The notes beneath the pieces were generated by a model. It saw nothing but the letters and a program-made list of their open reading frames with translations, made no database searches and was not told where the DNA came from. A stretch of 64,000 bases of DNA from Merdimonas sp963929015 (GTDB taxonomy: Bacteria; Bacillota; Clostridia; Lachnospirales; Lachnospiraceae), in contig NZ_CAWVHE010000013.1 of the NCBI RefSeq assembly GCF_963929015.1, positions 310,001-374,000 on the forward strand. Direction: 5' to 3'. This document shows, piece by piece, positions 37,601 through 45,231 of the stretch. The translations under genes and the position numbers were made by a program. How positions within the stretch are numbered: the stretch's first letter is position 1; each line of letters starts with the position of its first letter.

Positions 37601-38087
37601 CTGTCTCATCTGCTGACATTAGACGGATGCTGCCGGAAGATCCGGCGTGGAAATCGTAGCGGTCAAAGTATTCCGCTTCGCCGGGATCCGTACACTTCTT
37701 CTCCGGTTCCGCCTGGGTCTGTCGGGGAGCGTCCTTATCAGCCTTCTGCTTTTCCGCCTGGGTTTGTGACTCATCCCCTTCCGTCCCTTTGGGATCTGCC
37801 GTTTTATCCTCCTGCTTTTCTTCCATTTGGGAAGCCGGATCTTTCTTCTGGCTGCCGGGCTCCTTCTCCTGGACCTCCGCTCCGTCAGTCTCCGGTTCTT
37901 CGGCCTGTTCAGGCGGATCCTCCTTCTGCGAAGTTGCATCCTGCCCGTCCGCTGTTCCCACAACTGACTGGCCAACATCCGCTGCATATGCTTCCGTCCC
38001 TCCGGATATTACAGCGGAAGACGCCACAAACATCACGGCCAACGAAAGCGCAATGATTTTTCTCAACCGATGTTTGATCTGCTTCAT
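34680..38087 (-). CDS. VWA-domain pilus tip adhesin, LPXTG-anchored
   Basis: 1135 residues. Signal peptide 1-35; then a Glu/Gln/Lys-rich spacer (about 40-150). A von Willebrand A domain starts near 200 with the MIDAS motif DKSGSM (D210, S212, S214). Later Cna_B/SpaA-like domains (about 895-1070) contain E-box motifs such as YTITETSTVPG. The C-terminus is a sorting signal LPVTGG, hydrophobic helix and positive tail YRKKQINV. This is the organisation of sortase-assembled pilus tip adhesins (RrgA/GBS104 type). Last gene of the pilus operon. Confidence 0.9.
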   Translation of the reverse strand: MKQIKHRLRKIIALSLAVMFVASSAVISGGTEAYAADVGQSVVGTADGQDATSQKEDPPEQAEEPETDGAEVQEKEPGSQKKDPASQMEEKQEDKTADPKGTEGDESQTQAEKQKADKDAPRQTQAEPEKKCTDPGEAEYFDRYDFHAGSSGSIRLMSADETVTDLSADIRKRTQWTDEETGDGKVTLQYRSNSGTVQGTEDMNVVLIQDKSGSMDANYGYNLERVRQGWGNPVSTKWYPIQNEYGWTETLSDMAAEQNYYYRVNHKDAASGYEGWMSGWLHNGEMPYNSPCQEPDHYYLLFEEDPTSGLPAWTMAHGNNLYNILHTDLHHYVKLDSREEALGYLEQGRRVVRLTGGSYYNESGMVPVRETIYFLDVSQIVNHGSGWILNTCAPEECQTSDRLAKSQEFFSTLVDKIRDLNSDNKIAYIPFWGDVPKNGSWSNAHANGTADGLYTDNTGRMTHMDGATWMGFTNDFEAIKQEGIDHAFTYDGTNWSRAFQAAIDLLNGRSTEDKKKDTLIIFLTDGMPQGTVGTSLDMDNPKINGARESAQLKAMDGVTIYACGVAMNEQDQTGAAQRVSQVDSTGYGTFARHNSEFAEMEAKILKRIDEQYVIPIKGKDAFYTDTMNGPFTVDVEKLGKEWKVLENPGSGTTKGVPTAVYEAARDGASYVYVKSTRTVYWSIGELTDGGYTDPGHEMSFPIQYADYEMSTDGKDKSLKSNTVQKLTYVTTRDPGSIKTVEMDTPSIIFNRQAKPGITVTKTVSGSSFTEDQTFRFVYSDKKLSGDPLSGYLGDVEVTVKAGEASGKGEIQSLDPGTYYLYEVDEKGHRISAQEGKVTVTEEAKITTEAVSSTVPHSAQSSDAEELENLDNVLTITTKGGTAAFTNEYVKVAVEKIWEDGDYEGRPEEVTVELLRNGKSCREMKLTARDGWKGAFENLEKYDPEGKTYEYTIREQETVGYESKVEQTRDGFWTIRNKIVPNSIKIRKLDTDGKTPLSGAVFEIKDEDGKVIDTQTSGDNGEAVFENLYPGTYTITETSTVPGHTLLKDPLKVTVPIQMSAEEAEDKGVDKDQCLYYPEANVYLLNNLVYEVTNHSNFVLPVTGGHTGVGVYLPLLLGIIILIIAYVVYRKKQINV

Positions 38088-38112
38088 CTTGTCTCTCCTT
38101 TCTTCCTAATTT

Positions 38113-38970
38113 CTATCTGTTTCTTCGATACCGGATCCATGACCATACCGTGATCCCGAAAATAAATGCCACGGCACTGATCAACAATGCCCGCCGGTAT
38201 TCCTTCATCCACGTCTTACTGTCATGGATCTGATAAATAGATGAATCTTCCGCAGCTTCCTTGTAACCTGTCCTTTCCCCGCAGACAAACAGCCGGTGGC
38301 TGTTCACTCCATAGGGAGTACAGGTGACCAGGGTACAGAGATCCTTTCCTTTCTCTACATAAAGAGCATCGACTTCCTCCGGAAGTACGACTTCTGTTCG
38401 GATCACCCGGTAAGCCAAACGATCCCCGAGGACATACAGGAAAAAGATATCTCCTTTTTCCAGCTCCTCCAGATCCGTAAAAAGCTTCGCATGGCTAAGC
38501 CCTGTATGCCCGGTCAGTACCGTGTGTGTGCTTTCCCCTCCGACCGGCAGGGATGTCCCTTCCAGATGCCCTACTCCCCGTTTCAGGACCTCTTCAGATG
38601 TCCCATGGTAGACAGGAAGAGACACCTGGATCGATGGGATTTCTATGGATCCCATCACGCCATCCCCGTTTATGGAAAGAAGCCTTTGATATTGCTCTGT
38701 CATAGTTTTTCTTTCTTCTTCTGCGAACGGATCTGTTAAAGTGACGCCGCCTTCCGCAATCTCCTGGTTATAGGCTTCCGCTTCCGCCCTGGCCGCCTGC
38801 CGTTCCTGGTCGTCCAGATCTTCTGCGGACTGTTTTGCCGCATGGATCCTGGAATCCGCCCGGTGTTCAAACAGGTAATTGGACAGATACGGATACGCCA
38901 TCAACGAGGCTGCCACAAACAAAAGGGCCGCCACCAGGAAGATCTTCCCAATGCTCCTTTTCTTTCTCAT
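38113..38970 (-). CDS. class C (pilus) sortase
   Basis: 285 residues. N-terminal membrane helix (about 10-28), C-terminal helix (about 263-278), and between them the sortase barrel. Catalytic triad H155 (TGHTG), C217 (TLVTC) and R226 (SHRLFVCGER). The lid motif D80-P81-F82 sits in front of the domain, as in pilus-polymerising class C enzymes. It lies between the pilin and the tip adhesin. Confidence 0.93.
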   Translation of the reverse strand: MRKKRSIGKIFLVAALLFVAASLMAYPYLSNYLFEHRADSRIHAAKQSAEDLDDQERQAARAEAEAYNQEIAEGGVTLTDPFAEEERKTMTEQYQRLLSINGDGVMGSIEIPSIQVSLPVYHGTSEEVLKRGVGHLEGTSLPVGGESTHTVLTGHTGLSHAKLFTDLEELEKGDIFFLYVLGDRLAYRVIRTEVVLPEEVDALYVEKGKDLCTLVTCTPYGVNSHRLFVCGERTGYKEAAEDSSIYQIHDSKTWMKEYRRALLISAVAFIFGITVWSWIRYRRNR

Positions 38971-38976
38971 CGCAGA

Positions 38977-40842
38977 TTACACATCTTCTTTCTTTCCCTT
39001 CCGTGTCAGGATGATCACGCCGGTCAGTGCTGCCATACATCCCGCCAGGGTGAAGATCAGCGTGCCGTATCCGCCGGTCTTAGGCAGTGTAAAGGAAGGT
39101 GTGTTGATGATTTCCATATCCACGCTTGCGTTGGAAGACTCCAGGTTCTTCACTGTCTGGCTCAACATAGCAGCATCTTTCCCATCTACCTTGGCGCTTG
39201 CCCGTTCCCCTTCCACTTCAATCACGTTCTTGTTCGGATTGTTTGTCTCATCCTGAGAATCATAACGGGTAGTCTGGGACGGTGTGATCTGGTCCTCTGT
39301 TCCTGTAATCGCAATGAGAATGGGATCTTTCAAAAGTGCAAATCCGTCAGCGGTATCCACTTCTGTCAACACATAGGTGTCCGCTTCCAGTCCGTTGATC
39401 ACCAGGGAGCCGTCAGTCGCCGGTGAAAAGACGGTCCCATCTTTTTCCGTTGCGCCCTTATTTGCATCTGTTACATAATATACGCCAGGGGCTTCCCGTT
39501 TCGCTGTTACATAGTGGCCATCCGTCTGGTTCTGGAGAACAAATTCAACCTGTGTTGCATCTCCTTTCTTGGACCCGCTGAATTTCTTGTCAATATCTAG
39601 GCCGTAGGTGTATACCTTCGCCTTGTCTTCCACAGTTTTGACTTCATCATCAGACGTCCGCTTCCAGGTCAGCTTTACGTCATTGACATTCCCCATGTCA
39701 CCAAGGACCGGGGTCGCATCGCTGTTCACAGTTGCGGTATAAGCTACGACCATGTACAGTCCCGCTTTTGCAGGATTGATCTCCTTTAAGCCCGCCGCTG
39801 TCATCTGAATGGTCATCTGGTTGTAATCGGAGTTGCTGCCATCATGGGACTCTGTGAACATTTCAGATCCATGCTCCCAGACGTCCATCGCATGCTCCGT
39901 GTTGTTGGTCTTTGCATCCTCTTCCGTCTCGTAGAAATAGATCGCAGCATCCTGACCATAGGTCAGCCCCTTATCCATTTTGTCAACAAAAGTGTATTGC
40001 TCCAGATATGTTGCTCCGGATGTGATCTGTGGGAGATGGGACACAAACAGGAAATCCATCCGGTCTCCTTCAGAGCCGGTCGCTGTGTCTGCATATTCCG
40101 GCTTGTCGTAAAGGACGGCATCATCATCCTGTCGCACCATCTTGTCAAGAGATGGATCCGGAGTTGTCTGGTTCTTTGGATATACCTCTACGTCATAGAA
40201 CCAGGATTCTCCTTGCGCGTCCGTCATTGGAAGCGAGACAAAAAACGGATCTACCGTGGTATGTACGCTGGCCGGAACCTTTGTTTCCACCACCAGGTAC
40301 AAACCTGTCGAAAGGTTCGTTGCGCTGGTAATGCCGTTTTCACTGGTCAGCGGCATCGCAGCCTTGCCAGATATATGCTGAATGTAATCCTCCAATGCAT
40401 TCTTGGTCTTTGTGTTTTCTGTCAGGGCATCTTTCATGGCGTCATTGATCTCATCTGACGTATGCTTATGATTCCCCCTGACATCCGTAAGTCCCAGGAT
40501 ACCTTCCAGCTCCTTTGGAATGTCGTACAGAATCTTTACATCGCCTCCTACACTTTCGGTATGGATGTTTCCAACCCGGGCGTAGGTAAATTCCACTCCC
40601 TCCACCTGGTAACGCTTAAGAGCCTCTTCCGCATCGGCATCTTTCTCTCCATCCGCAAAGAATCCGGAAACATCCACTCCGTCTTCTTCCGCTGCAGTCA
40701 GATCGTACTTATGGATCGTGATACTGCAGGCCCGATTCGTCTCGATCAGGTCTTCTGGTGCGGCCATGGCCCCGACCGCGGGGATTGCTGCGCAGGCCGC
40801 TGCTATGGCCAGCGCACAGATCTTTTTTACTGTTTTGTTCAT
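38977..40842 (-). CDS. major backbone pilin, LPXTG-anchored
   Basis: About 621 residues. Signal peptide 1-28. The pilin motif is YPKN with lysine K223, used to link subunits. Cna_B-like domains (isopeptide-bond type) occupy about 225-580, with an E-box near YVLTEVDTADG. The sorting signal is LPKTGG, then a hydrophobic helix and RKGKKEDV. The ATG at 40842 has a GAAAGGAG site; the upstream in-frame start does not. It fits the SpaH/FimA/RrgB class. Confidence 0.92.
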   Translation of the reverse strand: MNKTVKKICALAIAAACAAIPAVGAMAAPEDLIETNRACSITIHKYDLTAAEEDGVDVSGFFADGEKDADAEEALKRYQVEGVEFTYARVGNIHTESVGGDVKILYDIPKELEGILGLTDVRGNHKHTSDEINDAMKDALTENTKTKNALEDYIQHISGKAAMPLTSENGITSATNLSTGLYLVVETKVPASVHTTVDPFFVSLPMTDAQGESWFYDVEVYPKNQTTPDPSLDKMVRQDDDAVLYDKPEYADTATGSEGDRMDFLFVSHLPQITSGATYLEQYTFVDKMDKGLTYGQDAAIYFYETEEDAKTNNTEHAMDVWEHGSEMFTESHDGSNSDYNQMTIQMTAAGLKEINPAKAGLYMVVAYTATVNSDATPVLGDMGNVNDVKLTWKRTSDDEVKTVEDKAKVYTYGLDIDKKFSGSKKGDATQVEFVLQNQTDGHYVTAKREAPGVYYVTDANKGATEKDGTVFSPATDGSLVINGLEADTYVLTEVDTADGFALLKDPILIAITGTEDQITPSQTTRYDSQDETNNPNKNVIEVEGERASAKVDGKDAAMLSQTVKNLESSNASVDMEIINTPSFTLPKTGGYGTLIFTLAGCMAALTGVIILTRKGKKEDV

Positions 40843-40948
40843 AACTTTTCTCCTTTCTTTCTTTTTCATTGATTTGATTTATGAACATGCCGGCGTCTTT
40901 TGCTATGGGCCGCCGGCAAAACCCCTGAATAGTAAGAGGTAAAAGGAC

Positions 40949-41890
40949 TTATCTTTTCCTCCATGCCCGGATACATAAAAGGAGTCCCGCAATGATCGTG
41001 ATACATGGCAGAGCGATCCGCAAAACTCTTTCCACATGGATCAGGCCCTGCTCCTCTTTCTCCTCTCCGGATGCGTTTCCCCTTGGCATAAGTTCATCGG
41101 GCTCTTTTCCCGTCCCTTCCCTGCCTGATGACAAAGCTGCATTTTCAGACGGATCCCCGGGAACCCTCTCGCAAAACACAAGATACCGGTTGGGCGCACC
41201 TCCGCCAACCCGGTAAGGATGACAGCTGACCAGCGTAAGCATATCTTTCCCTTCCCGGATCCGGATACTGTCTACATCTTCCGGCGCCACCACGTCAAAT
41301 CCCACCGCCTCATACGTCAGATCCCACCAGGGAGTCTTAAGGTACACCCTGGATCCTGGCTGCATGTTTTCAATGTATTGAAAATATGCACTTCCCTTCC
41401 ATCCCCGATGTCCGGCAACCACACAATTGGTATTCTCGCCTCCGACCGGCATACTGGTCTGTGCCATGACAGCCGCTCCTTTGGCCAGATTCTCTTTGGT
41501 TGCCCCAATATACAAGGGAAGCCTGGTCTTCATGTCCGGAATCTCAATCGCTCCAATCAGCCCGGCATCCTGTCCATCCAGCCGGACTTCTGGTACTTCC
41601 TGATCTCCTTCTCCCCAGGCATCCGTGATTGTCTGCCCGAGCAGCAAGCTTTCATTGTACTGTTGAAACTCCAGATAAAGATCTTCATAGTAGATCTTCC
41701 ACTCTCCAGGCTCCTTTTCTCCCTTCCCGGGATCCGCTGCCCCCTTCTCCTTCTCTTCCTCATTCCCAACATCCAGCTCCCGGACAATTCGGTCCACTTC
41801 CTTCTGTGTTTGAAAATCCCGTAAGGACGGATACAGAAAGCAAGCCATTCCGCCAAGAATCAGGAACAGTCCAAACATCCGCTTCATCAT
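40949..41890 (-). CDS. class C (pilus) sortase, second paralogue
   Basis: 313 residues. Helices at both ends (about 4-21 and 288-306). Catalytic H161 (VAGHRG), C223 (TLVSC) and R235. A lid-like motif D90-A91-W92. It differs enough from the other sortase to suggest distinct jobs, for example pilus polymerisation versus tip or wall attachment. Starts inside the stop of the AP2 protein gene (ATGATG overlap), so the two are translationally linked. Confidence 0.92.
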   Translation of the reverse strand: MMKRMFGLFLILGGMACFLYPSLRDFQTQKEVDRIVRELDVGNEEEKEKGAADPGKGEKEPGEWKIYYEDLYLEFQQYNESLLLGQTITDAWGEGDQEVPEVRLDGQDAGLIGAIEIPDMKTRLPLYIGATKENLAKGAAVMAQTSMPVGGENTNCVVAGHRGWKGSAYFQYIENMQPGSRVYLKTPWWDLTYEAVGFDVVAPEDVDSIRIREGKDMLTLVSCHPYRVGGGAPNRYLVFCERVPGDPSENAALSSGREGTGKEPDELMPRGNASGEEKEEQGLIHVERVLRIALPCITIIAGLLLCIRAWRKR

Positions 41891-42612
41891 TTCATCTCCT
41901 TCGTCTCCTGCGGTATCTGCCGGTCTTCCTGCCGGCCAAACCGCTGATAATATTCCTTCAGATAACTTCCGTACAGGTCCTGTTCTGCTTTCAACCTCCG
42001 TTCCACGGCTTCCTCATAGGTCGTGAAATTTCCCAACGAATATCGTTTTCCCCGGAAACCGATGGTCACTTTATATTTGCCATCCTGCTTCTGAAACACC
42101 CCGCGGAACCCACTCTTGTTGTCGGATCTGGTTTTTCTTTTTTCCAGGAACTCAATACAGGTCCCGTCTATCCGGTGGAGCCGCTCTTGAATCTTTTTTT
42201 GGTTCTCTTTCTGCAGGCAGCCACAACTTTTGGTAAGTCCATAGACCAGATTCGCAGCTGTGACTTCGGCCATGTTTCCACATTCACACCGGCATCTCCA
42301 GTAGACAGATCCTTTCTGATCTCTATTTTCAATCGGATACAGCGGAGTCAGACGTCCAAATTTTTTCCCGGAAAGATCCAGCTTGTTTTTACCGGATAAT
42401 TCTTTCCGCAGGCAACCACAGCTTTTTACTGTGCCAGATTTCAAATCTCTTGCCCTTACAACCTTTTCCTGTCCACAGCTACACCTGCAGTTCCAGCAGA
42501 CCCGGCCCCCCCGGTTCTCCGCTCTGCTGACCACTGTGAGCCTGCCGAACACCCGACCTGTCAGATCTTCTGCTTTCCCTTTTCTCTTTTTTCCAGTCTG
42601 GTCCTTTTCCAT
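41887..42612 (-). CDS. zinc-ribbon/AP2-domain DNA-binding protein
   Basis: About 241 residues. Two copies of a module start with DLTGRVFGRLTVVSR and DLSGKKFGRLTPLYP; each has CRCSCG/CRCECG and SCGCL cysteines that look like a zinc ribbon. An AP2-like domain follows (SGFRGVFQKQDGKYKVTIGF, about 170-215). Such proteins are usually DNA binding and common in clostridial mobile elements. First gene of the pilus operon. Start at 42612 is proposed; 42648 is possible but would overlap the palindrome at 42641-42658. Confidence 0.7.
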   Translation of the reverse strand: MEKDQTGKKRKGKAEDLTGRVFGRLTVVSRAENRGGRVCWNCRCSCGQEKVVRARDLKSGTVKSCGCLRKELSGKNKLDLSGKKFGRLTPLYPIENRDQKGSVYWRCRCECGNMAEVTAANLVYGLTKSCGCLQKENQKKIQERLHRIDGTCIEFLEKRKTRSDNKSGFRGVFQKQDGKYKVTIGFRGKRYSLGNFTTYEEAVERRLKAEQDLYGSYLKEYYQRFGRQEDRQIPQETKEMK

Positions 42613-42640
42613 AGAGTCACTTCCCTTTCCTGGATCACAA

Positions 42641-42658
42641 GTGGTCATGCGTGACCAC
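42641..42658. promoter_or_regulatory. palindromic operator in front of the pilus operon
   Basis: GTGGTCATGCGTGACCAC, 7-bp arms around TGCG. Same motif as at 45196, 47493, 47539 and 48386. It sits between an AT-rich promoter-like region (42700-42740) and the first gene of the pilus operon. Confidence 0.75.
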
Positions 42659-42767
42659 CCCTTCTTTTCATATTTGCATTGATGCTTTTGCAATGTAATG
42701 CTTATATTTATATAATGCAAAAACAATTAACAAAAAAACAGATGACCCCTCTTCGCTGTCTCTAAGG

Positions 42768-43139
42768 TTAGTCCAAGGAAACCCCTGTTTGATCGATAGT
42801 CAACAACATGGCGCAGTAATTTAAAACCCCCTGGAAGATTACATGACACTCCTTGCAGTCCTGTTCCGCTGCCACCTGTTTGATCTGCATCATCTGACCG
42901 ACATCAAAGGTCATGGTTTCCGGAACATCCCTGCGAATATATTCCGGATCCTCCCGCTCCGTAATCCGAAGCCTGGGGTCGATCTGATGATCTCCTGCCA
43001 GAAAATAGCGCATTGCTCTCCGATAGAAATTCCGCTTGCTCATTTCTTCCCGGTATCGCAGAAACGTCACAAGATCCCGTAGATCTTGTGTGATATAGAA
43101 AGAAGTGGTTTTTCCACCCCGTTTTGTAGTCTTTTTCAT
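42768..43139 (-). CDS. small RHH-like accessory protein of the partition operon
   Basis: About 123 residues. The first half (KTTSFYITQDLRDLVTFLRY; SKRNFYRRAMRYFL) has the strand-helix-helix look of a ribbon-helix-helix DNA-binding protein; the second half (DVGQMMQIKQVAAEQDC) may be a second helix pair. Start at 43139 has AGGAG. It follows parB by 13 bases, so it could be the third part of the partition or copy-control system. The name is inference. Confidence 0.55.
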   Translation of the reverse strand: MKKTTKRGGKTTSFYITQDLRDLVTFLRYREEMSKRNFYRRAMRYFLAGDHQIDPRLRITEREDPEYIRRDVPETMTFDVGQMMQIKQVAAEQDCKECHVIFQGVLNYCAMLLTIDQTGVSLD

Positions 43140-43152
43140 ACTGAAAGGCTCC

Positions 43153-44157
43153 TTACATACATAATATTTCCTGTAACTGTTCCAAACAATCCTGATAACG
43201 CTGCAGCTCGGCTTCATCCAGATAACAATCTTCTTTGCGTAAACATTTTAGAATTTCACGGATGTCCAGCTTAAACCGTTCTGCCGTAATGACATTGACA
43301 TTTTTCTGCTGTTGTATTGCCTTTTCCTGGATCATCTGCGGTGTGATGGTCACGCCCTCGGCCTCTGCCTGTGCAAGCATCTCTTCCTGTCCCTTCTCAT
43401 CCAGGTGGTTGATCATTTCATTGGCTGTATTGATGGAAGTCTCCCCTGCCATGACTGCTTCCTTCAACGCCTGGCTGCCATGCGCTTCCAGATTTTCCAT
43501 CTTGTTAATAAACCCGCGGCTCATTCCCGTGGTTTTTGCCAGAAGGTCTCTGGTGGATCCTTTGATCACCAGCTCCTGTTCCCCGGTCTTCGGATCCACA
43601 TAAGGAATTCTCTTGATTCCTTTCTCCCTGAGAGCTGCTATGATCTTTTTCCATTCCTTCAGTTCCATGATGCGGTCTGCATCTGTATAATCCCTTGATT
43701 CTTTATTTGTCGTAATGATCATCAGTGCTTCTTTTAAAGAATCCGGAAGTGGCAGACTGATTGTTTCCGGAGCTTTTTCCACACATCGGATCAACGTTTC
43801 TTCCGTCCATTGTTCTACCTTTGGATCGGCGATCAGCTGATCAATCGCCGTCAGTCGTCTTTCTCCTCCCAACAGCTTGTACTTCCCATTCTCGCCCAGA
43901 GTAACATGCAACGGCTGGATCAGGCCCATGTTCTCGATAGACCAGGCCAGGCTCTCAATCCCGTTTATGCTGTAATGATTCTTCTCATTTCTCTCAATCT
44001 GGTCTCTTCGCAGATAAATGATATCCTCTTCCTCCATGCCTTCACTTTTTGACACATCATTTAAGAGGCCGCTTCCCACCTTGTACCCGCTTCCTGTCCT
44101 TGCTTCTTCTTCGTTCAAATCCAGCCCTCTTAATTTATCCTTGTTAAATTTACCCAT
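43153..44157 (-). CDS. parB: ParB/RepB-family partition protein
   Basis: 334 residues. N-terminal ParB/sulfiredoxin-type domain (IIYLRRDQIERNEKNHYSI; SIENMGLIQPLHV; YKLLGGERRLTAI) with the GGERR motif, and a central HTH (STRDLLAKTTGMSRGFINKME). The C-terminal part (MLAQAEAEG; the end) should dimerise. It binds DNA sites and works with ParA. The start at 44157 has AGGAGG; longer frames are not supported. Terminal half differs from chromosomal Spo0J, as in plasmids. Confidence 0.88.
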   Translation of the reverse strand: MGKFNKDKLRGLDLNEEEARTGSGYKVGSGLLNDVSKSEGMEEEDIIYLRRDQIERNEKNHYSINGIESLAWSIENMGLIQPLHVTLGENGKYKLLGGERRLTAIDQLIADPKVEQWTEETLIRCVEKAPETISLPLPDSLKEALMIITTNKESRDYTDADRIMELKEWKKIIAALREKGIKRIPYVDPKTGEQELVIKGSTRDLLAKTTGMSRGFINKMENLEAHGSQALKEAVMAGETSINTANEMINHLDEKGQEEMLAQAEAEGVTITPQMIQEKAIQQQKNVNVITAERFKLDIREILKCLRKEDCYLDEAELQRYQDCLEQLQEILCM

Positions 44158-44191
44158 AATGGTTTTCCTCCTTTTCCGCCCTAACACAATT

Positions 44192-45007
44192 TTAATGTTC
44201 CATGATGTATTCTGTAATTTCCAGATATTCCCTGGTAACCGTACAGGGATGCTTCCCGTTATCGTAAGCCAGCAACGGTTCCTGCAGCAGAGACCCTTCT
44301 TCAATGTTCTTGCTCGTCCCTACATTTACCGGAAGGATATATTCCCCGAACGCATCTGCCAGGAGTTCATATACCGTTTTGGCCACATTCTTGCGGCCAT
44401 TCCACTGGGTAAAAAACATCCCGCCGATCTGCAGATCTGGATTGTATTCCTGAACGGTATGTACCAGGTTCATTGTGATCGCTATTCCAAGAAGGCTGCC
44501 TCCGTCGCAACGCAGCGGAAGGTAAACCTGGTCTGCAGCCGCCAGTCCATTGATATTCACAATAGAGACGGATGGACTACTATCAATTATACAGTAGTCA
44601 TATTCATTTTGCACGTTTTTCAGATGTTTTTTTAGACGAAATTGCTGCGGGCTTTTTACATCCCCCTTCATCCGCTCCTCTGCTTCCGATAACGTCAGGT
44701 AACTGCAGATGATATCCAGGTTTGGATACTTCGTTTTTTTAATGCACTTATGGATATCCAGGTTCCTGTCCAGAAGAAGATCTTCCACCGACTTCCCTTC
44801 TTCACATCCCGACTCCCCATGGTACACTTTCGCAAAAAGTTTTACAAAATCAATCTCACTGAACATACAAGTCGCATTCATCTGCGGGTCCAGATCAATC
44901 AGCAGGACTCTTTTCCCATATCTTTCCGCAAGCATATGAGCGATTGTTGTCACGCTGGCCGTCTTGCCTACTCCACCCTTATTGTTCAAAAAAATAATTG
45001 TTTTCAT
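44192..45007 (-). CDS. parA: ParA/Soj-family partition ATPase
   Basis: 271 residues. Deviant Walker A KGGVGKT at residues 10-16 directly after the first strand, no N-terminal DNA-binding domain (type Ib-like). Other motifs: LLIDLDPQMNATCMF, YCIIDSSPSVSIVN. Start at 45007 is next to GAGAGGAG; a palindrome lies just upstream. With parB it should secure inheritance of the element, which hints that the element exists as a plasmid for part of its life. Confidence 0.92.
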   Translation of the reverse strand: MKTIIFLNNKGGVGKTASVTTIAHMLAERYGKRVLLIDLDPQMNATCMFSEIDFVKLFAKVYHGESGCEEGKSVEDLLLDRNLDIHKCIKKTKYPNLDIICSYLTLSEAEERMKGDVKSPQQFRLKKHLKNVQNEYDYCIIDSSPSVSIVNINGLAAADQVYLPLRCDGGSLLGIAITMNLVHTVQEYNPDLQIGGMFFTQWNGRKNVAKTVYELLADAFGEYILPVNVGTSKNIEEGSLLQEPLLAYDNGKHPCTVTREYLEITEYIMEH

Positions 45008-45024
45008 TTTCTCCTCTCTTTCCA

Positions 45025-45040
45025 GGTCATACATGACCTT
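45025..45040. promoter_or_regulatory. palindromic operator in the parA leader
   Basis: AGGTCATACATGACCT, a perfect palindrome 18 bases before the parA start codon, a variant of the GGTCAYGCRTGACC motif. Confidence 0.65.
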
Positions 45041-45132
45041 TACTTATTTTTGCATTTCCTTTGTAAGAAAGACGATGATTTTTTTGCCGAAGATATCCCC
45101 CCGCTACAAACATTGCATTTCTAATATAACAT

Positions 45133-45161
45133 ATAGTATCATTGCATTATTTATTTGTCAA
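45133..45161 (-). promoter_or_regulatory. parAB promoter
   Basis: TTGACA, 17-base spacer, TACTAT on the minus strand; about 130 bases of leader precede parA. Confidence 0.7.
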
Positions 45162-45180
45162 TTACTTGTACCAATTATTT

Positions 45181-45228
45181 CAGTGTTTCATAGGGGTGGT
45201 CATGCGTGACCACCCCCATGAAACACTG
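45181..45228. repeat. 48-bp near-perfect inverted repeat containing the operator core
   Basis: Twenty-two-base arms with one mismatch around TGCG. The centre is GTGGTCATGCGTGACCAC (45196-45213) and the outer arms hold TGTTTCA and TGAAACA, the two halves of the classical parS site, but split apart. It lies 4 bases after the relaxase stop and upstream of the parAB promoter. Possible roles: centromere, terminator or origin of transfer. Confidence 0.7.
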
Positions 45229-45231
45229 GCC

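Noticed and set aside
45181..45228. Classical Spo0J-type parS site
   Set aside because: The TGTTTCA and TGAAACA halves are there but 34 bases apart, so the normal 16-bp site is not present; reported only as an inverted repeat.
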